A DNA stretch of 64,000 nucleotides, taken from assembly GCA_015183035.1 (NCBI GenBank), contig JACZZP010000010.1, positions 2,294,001 to 2,358,000 of the forward strand, in the 5' to 3' direction. Positions 21,978 to 31,102 of the stretch are shown here, one piece after another. The position numbers were made by a program, and so were the translations under genes. The notes under the pieces are model-generated. The model was not told the origin of the DNA, did no database searches, and saw nothing but the letters and a program-made list of their open reading frames with translations. Position 1 is the stretch's first letter. The number at the start of each line of letters is the position of its first letter. The DNA comes from Meloidogyne chitwoodi. Taxonomy: Eukaryota; Nematoda; Chromadorea; Rhabditida; Meloidogynidae.

Positions 21978-24900
21978 ATGCAAAGAAGAGGTGGTGGTTC
22001 AGGCCAACAACGAGGAGGAGGGGGTGGTGGTGGCTATCGTGGTGGTCATCGAGGAGGAAGCATTCAACCTGGCGAAAGTAGTGGAGCACACCGTGGAAGT
22101 GGAGGAGCTCACCAGCGTGGTCGAGAAGGAGGAAGCGGATATCAACCTAGAGGAGGTGGTGGACCACAGGGACGAGCACCTCAAGTATATAATTGTAAAG
22201 GATTGACAAAAATATTTTAATTTAGGGATTTTCTGAATCTCTAAGAAGTGGTTCATCTTCGTCTTCTCAATTGGAACAAAGAACACTCCCAGCACAAATG
22301 ATGGCACCTCCATCTTCTATTCAAAGTCAACAGGATTATATACCATCTCAACTGCGTCCTGGCGAGGTTTTTTAGTTTTTTACTTAACTCAAAAATGAGT
22401 ATTAAACTGCAAAAGGTTTGGTTGTTTATTAGATTTTTTGATGTTTTATCGATTTCCAACATTCTAAACATCTTCCAGACACTTGGACAATACTTGGCTC
22501 CACATACCTTATACTTTTTCGTTTATGTTTCAAAAATCGTTAAGTTTTGTCTAAACAAATAGGAAATCTCGAAGCCTAATTTATTGATTAATTCCTAGTG
22601 AATCAACAATTAAAGATTCATTTTAATTAGATGTCATGTCCTCCACCAATGCAACCCGCTACTGGATTTGTTCAAAAATGTCAAGGGTTGTGTTCTATCT
22701 ATGCACTTAGAGTTGAACAGGGTCGAAAAGCTTATCGCTATGATATTGATATTAGACGTCTCCCAATGCCTAAACGTAATGGAAGTGGAATGGATGAAGG
22801 AAAAAGCCTTGTTAGAGGAGCGGATGAGTAAGTGTTGAAAAGAATATATTTATCTTAATGAAGATTTAAATTCTTTGATTATATTCTCTTTTTTAGTGGT
22901 CAACGAGCATTAAATCGAAATTTATGCTTTGAGATGATGACGATCGCTTTTACTAATACTAGCCGCTTTGGAATGCCAACAGGACATGAACTTGTTTATG
23001 ACTGTAAAGCAGTCATGGTATTTCTTTTATTAAAATGGGGAAAGATGATTTTTTGAGAAGAGAGGGGATGTTTTATTCTTTTAACTAACTGTTTCTGGGT
23101 CATTTTATAGAGAAATATCTTCAAATTTTTTACATAAATGAAAGACTTGTCTTTAAAAATTCATTTTTAAGTTTACTTCAATGCCTATTGACCAATTTGA
23201 TATTCAAGGAGGTTATAAATTTGTATTAGAAAATAATCAAGTTAATGAATATATTCGTGCATATTGTGGTGATGGTCAAGATGTTCGATTTCTATTACAT
23301 ATTCAACGAAATGCTTCTGTGCCAGAATTGAATTTGAATGATTTTAGTCAATATATAAATGGTAAAAGTGTTTTTAAAGAAGATCATTCTCTTAGAACAT
23401 TTTTTGAAATAGCAATTTCTCAATATGCGTTGAACAAGTTTGTTTTTTTTTAATTTTTTGAAATTAATTTTTTAAGTGAAATTTTTGTTTCAATTGGTCC
23501 TGGAAAACTTTTTGAATATTTTGATCCAAGTAAAAATCCTAGACGTGTTGGAAATGGAATGTATTTACGTCAAGGACTTGCAAAAGGTGTAAAAGTAATT
23601 AAAAATGATAATCCAATTAATGGAAATGGAGGAACTGGAAAAGGTCCAAAAGCTGCTGTCGTTTTAGATTGTACGGTTTTTTTTTTGAAAAAAGATTAAT
23701 TTTTAAATTTTATTTTTCAGCTAAAGTTGCTGCATTTTTTGAATCACAAATATTACATTTGACAGTTTTGGATATGCTTCCAAAGCACAATGGAATTAAT
23801 ACTCGTCTATCAGATTATCCACCAAAAGTATGGGAAGAAGTTGAACGTTTATTGGAAGATTTACGTGTTGAAATTATTTATAGAAGGACGAGAACTTTTC
23901 AATTGGGAAAGTTTACAGAGAAGCCTTTGAGAGACTTATAGTAATTATTTTTTTAATTTCTTGAAAAAATATTTTTTTAAAGCATTGATGTTGACCTACC
24001 AAATGGTGGTGGAACCGAAAGAATTGATTTGAAAACTTATTTTTTTAGAAAATATAAAATTGAATTGAAATATCTTAACTTGCCTTGTATAAAATCGGTT
24101 TTTTAAATTTAAATATATTTTTATTTTTTTTAAAGAATTCTTATGTTCCTCCTGGAAGAAAAGCTGAAGTTTTTCCATTAGAAGTATTAACTGTTATGGT
24201 TTGTTAAAATTTTTTATAAATTTTGAAGATTTTAATTTTTAGGATGATCAACGTGTTCCTCTTCAAAAAACTTCTTCTGATTTGATGGCAAAATTGCTTG
24301 CTGTATTAATTAAATTTTAATTTACTTTAAAAAAATAATTTTTTTAAAGGCTAATTCAATGTTGCCTGTTGAACGAATGAGTTCTATTCATAAGTATTTT
24401 TTAATCAAAAATTTTTATTTAATTTAAATTTATATTTTTTAGCCTGGCACAAACTTTGGGATTGTTTCATAATAAAAATCCGGTGTTAACTGCATTTGGA
24501 ATTTCTATAGACCAACAATCCAATAGAGTTTGTTTTTTTTTTATTATTTTTTTTAAATTTTATTTTTTTTTTAGGTTGTTGTTGGTATTCGTTCTCTTCC
24601 TCGAATAAAATTCAAAAATCGTGTGGTTGACCCTGATCGTTTAAAAGCTGAATGGCGTAGAGATGGAAGTCGTTTGCCTTATTTAGAAACGCTTGGGCAA
24701 TTAAAAGATTGGATTATTTTATGTACAAGAAGAGATATTGAACTTTGTGAACGTTTTGCGCATATGTTAATTGAAATGGGAAGACAAAAGGGAATACAAT
24801 TGTCTGAACCTGAAATTGTTCCTTTTAATTGTTCTGAGGTTTTTTTCCTATTTTTATTTATTTTTTTAACTTTAAAGTTTATTTTTGTATTAAAATAAAA

Positions 24901-26711
24901 ATTATTTCCTCGAGCGGGTTCGAACCCATGACCTCCTTAAGCTTTATAAACTTTATTTTGAATATAAATAATTTTATATTTTTTTTTAAAGAATAATGAT
25001 CGTGATTGGTCAAGTAAATTTGAAACTTGTGCTTCTAATCGTATTCAATTTTTAATGTTAATTGATATGAAACGATTGGACACTCATGGATTATTAAAGT
25101 ATGAAAGATTTTTTGTTTAATTTAAAAATTATTTTTTTAAAGGTTATATGAAGCAAGATATAAACCACTTGTTACGCAGCATGTAACACTGGAAAAAATC
25201 AGGGTTTTATTTATTGAAAAAAATAAAAATTTTTTTAATAATTTTTCTTAAGGATATTGTCACTAAAAATCAACGTCAAACATTGGAAAATGTTTTAAAT
25301 AAAGTTAATATGAAAAATTTTGGTTTAAATTATCAACCACAAATTGAAGATTGTGGAAAACGTTTTGCATTAGATACAGGGAAAATATTAGTGGTAAGAA
25401 AAGAATTTTTTTGTTAAAATTATTAATTTTTTTTCGATTGGTTATGATGTTGCTCATCCAAATCCAATGAGAGCAGTCGATAAACGACGATTGGCAGCAC
25501 AAGGTGAAAGTGGATTATCTTCTTTAGAACCTTCAGTTGTTGGGGTATATATTTTTGAATTTATAAAGTTTTATTAATTTTTCAATTTAAAAGATTTGTG
25601 CAAACATGACCGACAACCCACATGCTTTTGTTGGTGATTATTTTTATCAAGGTTTACAATTTTTTAAATTTATATAATTTTTCTTTATAGAATCACGACG
25701 TGAAGCGTTAGATATGCGTCAATTGGCAGATCGTGTCGTTTGGATTTTACGTAATTTAGAGAAAAGTGGTCGACCTCGTCCCCCGCTTGTATTTGTTATA
25801 CGTGATGGACTTTCTGAAGGACAATTTGCAATGGCTTGTAAAGAAGAATTGGAGGTTTTTTTTACTAAATTTAAAGAATACTTTTATTTATTTTTTTAAG
25901 GCTATCCGTGTTGGATGTAAAGAATATGATTCAAATTATCATCCAAAATTTTTACTTGTTGTTGGAACTAAGGTTTTCGTTATTTTTCTAATAAAAAAAT
26001 TTTATTTTGTATATTTTTTTTCAGCGCCATTTTAAAAAGTTTTTCATCGATAAAGGCCCGCGTCAAGTTGAAAATCTTCCGCCAGGTTCAGTTATTCAAG
26101 AACAAGTTGTGCGTGCTGATTTGACTGAATTTTATATGCAACCACATGTTCCTCTTAAGGTTTGATAATTTGAAAAAAAATTAAATTTTACTTTTCCACA
26201 AGAAATCTTTGTTTTTTCAGGGTACTGGTAAAGCTATTGAATATGCTGTTTTAGAGAACGAAATAAATATTTCAATGGATGAACTTCAAGCAGTTTTGAT
26301 GACTTTAAGTTATTCTCATCAGGTTTCTTTTTTTTGTTTTTTAATAATGTAAAAATATATTTTTTTAAAGATAGTTAATATAGCAACATCTTTAACTGCA
26401 CCAGTTTATCAAGCTCACGAATTGGCAAAGCGTGGAAAAAATAATTTTAATGCTTTCAGGTTTTCTTTTTCAAATTTAAATTAATTAATCTAATTTTTAG
26501 AAAATTTTATCGTGAAGAAGTTCCAGAGCGTGAACTACAGTTACCAACACGAGAAGGTTCTCAACGTAAAGAACAACCTATGCGTATTGTTGATTTTCGT
26601 AAAGTCACAGAGATGGTTTTTTTTAATTTATTAAAACACATTTTTATTTTATTTAAGTTGGCATATTGGGGTAATGGCACCTCAATTTTGTCTCATCGTT
26701 TTACGGCTTGA
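21978..26711 (+). CDS. Worm-type (WAGO/CSR-1-like) Argonaute with RGG-rich N-terminus
   Basis: Small-RNA-guided Argonaute of about 1,060 residues in more than 20 short exons. Exon 1 (21978-22184) is RGG/GAR-rich and exon 2 (22226-22366) is a linker. Exon 3 starts with an ATG at 22631 that could serve a short isoform. PAZ ends at about residue 510 (YLNLPCIKS...FPLEVLTV). MID/PIWI follow: GYDVAHP (Asp about 767), PSVVGICAN, FYQESRREAL (Glu about 824), VIRDGLSEGQF (Asp about 856), RHFKKFF, and YQAHELAKRG (His about 993). So the D-E-D-H residues are present, unlike most WAGOs. An RG-rich N-terminus plus catalytic residues recalls CSR-1; orthology is inferred. Oddity: the intron at 25394-25436 ends in CG, not AG, just before GYDVAHP. 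Ends SHRFTA. Confidence 0.88.
24902..24952 (-). pseudogene. tRNA 3'-half remnant in Argonaute intron
   Basis: Minus strand shows GGGTTCGAACCC, a perfect box B/T-arm, next to CTTAAGGAGGTCATG. No matching D-arm is seen. It lies in a roughly 150-nt intron of the Argonaute, much longer than its other introns. Confidence 0.45.
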
Positions 26712-27248
26712 GAATGCAAAAAAAAAAGATATATGAAAAATATATTTGTATATTATTTAAAAAATTATTTTGGGGATTATTTATTTTGATGATTTTTTTT
26801 AATTTAAGAATAATTAACTAACAATAAGGATATTTTGAGGGAATCTTAATTTTTTCTAATTACAACATTTTTTTTCAATTATTTTTTGGAAAATTGAATC
26901 GTAAGAAAAGAATATAAAAATCAATTTTCACTAAAATATCTCGATTTTTTTTAAATTTATTTTATTTATTGTAGTATTCGCGCATTTATTTTAAATTTTA
27001 ATCGTCAAAAAAAATGAGAAAATACTTTTTATTTTAACTCTGCAATCTACTCTTATTTTAAATTATATATAAATAAATACTTAATTATTTGGATAAACTT
27101 AATTTAAAATTTTTAGAATTTATTTAAATAAAATTAAATAAATTTTATTTTTTTTTAAATATCTAATGTTTTTCTTCTTTTTTTCATTTGTTAACCAGAG
27201 ATGTCTCTCGTCAAATTAATTAATTAAAAAAGTTTTTTCTTTTTTTAG
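26712..27248. other. Intergenic, Argonaute to mrps-2
   Basis: AT-rich spacer with no coding signal. It ends with TTTTTTTAG immediately before the mrps-2 ATG, which could be a trans-splice acceptor. Confidence 0.5.
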
Positions 27249-28816
27249 ATGAACATTCACCAATTATTTGGAAGAAATTTTATATTTTTGTGTACAAAAT
27301 TTCAACAAAAACGTGGTCTTCGTCAATTAATTTCTCCACAAGAAAGTAATAATAATACAGCATTTGAAACACCAGAGTTTTACAGGCCACAAATTTCATT
27401 AAATAAAGATAATGAAAAAGAAGATGAACCAAACACTGAATTGTTACTTTCTGCTCGTGTTAGGCCACAAATTTTGAGGTTTTTTTTCTTTATTTTTAAA
27501 TTTTAATTTTTTATAAAGACCTTATTTGGATCCTGTTCCAACATTTCAAGAAGATGATCCTCACAATTTTGTCAATTTAGTTACAATTGAAAAACTTTTG
27601 AATGCTCGTGTTCATTTTGGTCATAAGGTTTAGTTTTCTTTTCAATTTTTTTCCTTTTTTAAACTTTTTTTTAGATTGGTACATTAAATGACAATATGAA
27701 ATGGGCAATGTTTGGAGGTTTTTTTTCTTTTAATTATTTTTTATTTTAAATTTATTTTAAAAGAACGTCTCGGTGTTTGTATTTTTGACTTGGAAATAAC
27801 TCAAAGATATATGATTAAAGCCTTAAATTTTCTTTCTGCTCTCTCTTACTGTGATGGAAAAGTTTTGTTTTTAACAACGAACAGGTTTTTAATTTTTTAA
27901 AAATTTATTTTGGTTGTTTCTTTCCCTGTATTTCTCCTTTTACTTGCAAATGGTCAATGGGACATAATGTCAAACAGTCATAAATAAATTAATTATAAAC
28001 ATTAAAAATGAAAGAAAAATTAAACATTTATGTACGAGGCGAAATGGCAAAAAATCTATGACTATCTGACCATTATGTCCCATTGACCATATGCAAGTAG
28101 AAAGGAGAAATATGGGAATGAGAAAGGAAAATACAAATTTTTTTATTTATTTTAATTTTTTTATTTTTAAAGATCAGCAATGTTATTAGTAGAAGAAACA
28201 GCTGCAGAGCTTGGACATTTTTCTCATACACGTCGTTGGCAACAAGGTATTTTTGAGAATAGAAACAAATTTGTTGGTGGACCTGTTAGATTTCCTGATG
28301 CTATGATTTTTTTAAATACTCAAACTTCTGCTATGGAAAGACATCCGGCTATTGTTGAAGCAGCTAAATTGTGTATTCCTACAATTGCTATTGTTGATTC
28401 TAATTGTGGTATTTTTTTGAAAATTTTATTTATTTTTTTTGAGAAAAGGGGGTTTGGGGGAGTCGACTTTCAAATTTTTTAATAAAAAAATTTTTTTTTC
28501 AGAGCCAAATTATTTAAGTTATCCAATTCCTGGAAATGATGATTCAATTAATTCAATTGAATTTTATATGAAAATATTTTCGGAAGCAATCAAAATTGGA
28601 AGAAAAGCTAAGGAAGAAGCTTTATCAACAATTACACCAAAAATTGAACAAAAAAATTTTTTTAGTGAAAAAACAAAAGGACAGCAACAACAGCAAAGAC
28701 TTCTTTTTAATAATTCTGCTCAACGTAATAATAATAATTTTAAAAATTATAAAAGAGGAGAAAATAAAAAAATTAATGCAAATATGATTCCAATAGGTGA
28801 ACAAAGAAGGTTTTGA
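27249..28816 (+). CDS. mrps-2: Mitochondrial small ribosomal subunit protein uS2m
   Basis: Component of the mitochondrial 28S ribosomal subunit. Exons join as an N-terminal extension (MNIHQLFGRNFIFLC), then LLNARVHFGHKIGTLNDNMKW, ERLGVCIFDLE, KALNFLSALSY, GKVLFLTTNR, WQQGIFENRNKFVGGPVRFPDAM and KLCIPTIAIVDSN. These are the rpsB/uS2 hallmarks (ARVHFGH, G.F.N.....GGPVRFPD, IPTIAIVDSN). The last exon adds PNYLSYPIPGNDDSINSIEF and a basic/Asn-rich tail. Start at the ATG at 27249 right after an acceptor-like TTTTTTTAG. One intron (27895-28171) is about 280 nt because of an inverted-repeat element. Confidence 0.9.
27920..28120. mobile_element. MITE-like element with about 50-bp terminal inverted repeats (intronic)
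   Basis: The left end (TATTTCTCCTTTTACTTGCA, then ATGGTCAATGGGACATAATG) is answered by its reverse complement at 28063-28116. The interior is about 90 bp of A/T DNA. The arms match with only a few differences. No other copy of this family is seen in the window. Confidence 0.75.
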
Positions 28817-28974
28817 TTTATTAAGAATAGAATTTTTTGTTTATTTTCATATAAATTTGTTTTAAAAAATGAAAAAATTTGTCTTTTTTCTTAATTTGTT
28901 GAAGCAAAACTAATATTTAATTTTCTTACGCTTTTTTTATTTAAATTCAATCTATAAATTTTTGTTGACAAAAC

Positions 28975-29012
28975 AGCGCGTTAAAAAGAAGAGATTGCAT
29001 TTCTTCAAAACT
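28975..29012 (+). promoter_or_regulatory. Shared 5' flank of the RGG-exon genes, copy 3
   Basis: GCGTTAAAAAGAAGAGATTG followed by CATTTCTTCAAAACT upstream of the RGG/helical-domain gene. It remains alignable with the Argonaute 5' flank although the downstream coding exons have diverged strongly. Confidence 0.5.
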
Positions 29013-29053
29013 ATTCTACATACAATTTTAAAAATTTGTTATTATTCTTTTCG

Positions 29054-30873
29054 ATGCCACGAAGAAAAGCTAGTTCATGCCAACAACAAGGAGGTAGAGA
29101 TAATCGTGGTGGTAATCGAGGAGGAGGCAGTCAATCTGGCGAAAGTAGTGGAGCACACCGTGGCAGTGGAGGAGCTCAACAACGTGGTCAAGGAGGAGGA
29201 AGCGGATATCAACCTCGAGGAGGTGTTGGTGGGCCACAACAGGAACGAGCACCTCAAGTATCTAATTTTTGTAAAGAATTGATAAAAAATTTAATTTAGG
29301 TACTTCCTCCTATTATCCATAAACATGAAATTCAGTCTGAAACTAAAATTACTGTTACAAATCTTTCCAAAAAAATACATACATCTCAAAGCAAGGTTTT
29401 TAAATATATTTTACTTAAATCCGGGATGAGTATAGAATTGCCTGATAAAGTCTGTTGTGATCAGATTATTTTGATCTTCTCAATATTTTTAATTGAGTTT
29501 TCCTTTACGATCTAGCTCACCTGTAATATAAAATATCGAATTTACCTTATTTTTTCTTTTAAGAATATTTTTTTAATTTTCATTAAAAAGTTTAAAAATT
29601 TAGGATATTAGCCCATCAGCAAACGAGTCTAAACAGAAAAATCCAGAAGCAGGTTGTTCATCAAACATTCAAGTGTCTGCCTCGTCAAAAATTTTAGAAG
29701 AAAAGGTTTTTTTTTAATTTTAGAACTAAATCAATCCAAAAAAATTGCAAATCAAAAATGTCTGAAATTATTTAACCATTTATTTGTGATTTGCTATTTT
29801 GGATTATGCTTTAATGAATTTCTTTTAATCAAAACGTTTGAATTTATTTTATAACCTTAAAAATTTAGGATATGAACATTGAGGAAAAATGTTTTGAGAA
29901 GACAGAGCAAGAAGATTCTGATGGATTTCACGCTGCTAATAAAGTATTTAATTGTTATTACTATTAAACGTTTCATTAATTTTTTAGAACAAAAGAAAAG
30001 AAATACAGAAACTTGAGGTATTCTTATCTTTTAACTTTTATTTAATAAATTTTTTCTTTTTAGAAATTTGTTGGTGAAAAGTTCAATTTTGACGAATTCA
30101 ACAAGAGAAGTGTTTATGAATTAGCTAATTTGAATTCCAAATTTCAAGACATTTTGTTAGAAGAGGCTCTTACAAAGCAAAATAATGATAGGAAGAAGAA
30201 TCCAAAAGGGGTTACTTTTCTTTTCATTTTTTTAAATATTTCTTTTAAAAATAGGATAAATATAAACCCGAGGAGCTCGTGCAAGAAGCAAGAGATTTTC
30301 TGAAAAAAGGAAATTATGTTTTTTCTGCGGAATCGGTATATTTTGTTTATTTTAGATGTTGAACTTTTTATATTTTAGTGTTGGGCAAGTTACAGTTGCG
30401 CCGTTAGTAATTTTTTCGCTCAATTACAAATTGATATTGAGAGTCATTCTGGGACCAATGTTTTAGCATATGCTATGGTTGAATGTTATAAAGGCCAACA
30501 GTGGATACTCAGAAGAGCCATCGAATCTTCAAATAAGTAATTTTTGACAATTCACTAAAATTTTAAAATATTAATTTTTAGATGTCATAAGGCTTTCTAC
30601 AAACTCGTTAAATTAGAGAATTTGAAAGATAGTATTGATGCTGTAGAATATTTTATTCGAGAAATTAAATCAATAAAAGAAGTAGATGTTCGTAAAAAAC
30701 TTACTGAACGTAGTAATGAGGAAAATCAAATAATAATCGAAAAAGTGGGAAAAGTTAAATTTTATTATGGTCGTCATCGAGAGTTTATTTTTGGATATCC
30801 TTTTGACTTTATTAATCATGCAGACAACATCGATAAAAAAGATTATTATTCAAAAAAATATGCTACAAAATGA
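29054..30873 (+). CDS. RGG-N-terminal helical-domain protein, family X copy 3
   Basis: Nine exons in phase (29054-29257, 29300-29395, 29604-29705, 29869-29943, 29988-30017, 30064-30210, 30255-30335, 30379-30536, 30582-30873), about 394 aa. Exon 1 is an RGG-rich segment matching the Argonaute's first exon (QQRGQGGGSGYQPRGG, ending AP-Q). The last exons encode the family X domain: QEARDFLKKGNYVFSAES, CWASYSCAVSNFFAQL, ESHSG, and HKAFYKLVKLENL. The penultimate exon is 158 nt, exactly as in copy 1, and the intron phases are the same. So this gene combines the Argonaute-type N-terminus with the family X C-terminus. Identity to copies 1 and 2 is low but patterned. Function unknown. Confidence 0.78.
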
Positions 30874-31102
30874 TTAAGTACATATTATAAATTATCTTAA
30901 GAATCTCTATTAAATATATACGAGTCATTAAATATATTATATTTTTTTTTTTCAATTGCCTTTTGACTGTAAATTAAAAAATCTAAAATTATTTGTTTTC
31001 ATTTATTTTTAATACATTGTTTTTAACAATCGATTTATTTAATACTTTGGTTTGTGCATTATTGATTTTTTAAATTTAATTTTATATTCTTTTTTTACAA
31101 AA

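Larger units (their letters stand above)
18895..22475. repeat. Segmental duplication, copy 2
   Basis: Second copy of the 4.1-7.7 kb unit, same orientation. It differs from copy 1 in two ways. Its ndx-4 has lost its start codon and frame, and its Argonaute 5' end is followed by the rest of the Argonaute. The roughly 11 kb between the copies holds the Kunitz gene and the minus-strand Q-rich gene. Confidence 0.9.

Noticed and set aside
22631..22831. ATG at 22631 as the only Argonaute start
   Set aside because: The upstream RGG and linker exons splice in phase and are conserved at three loci, so the longer form is preferred; the short form is kept as an alternative.
30380..30610. Catalytic HEPN R-x4-6-H motif in family X
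   Set aside because: Copy 3 has a nearby R...H (RRAIESSNKCH) but spacing is too long and copies 1 and 2 lack it; not claimed.
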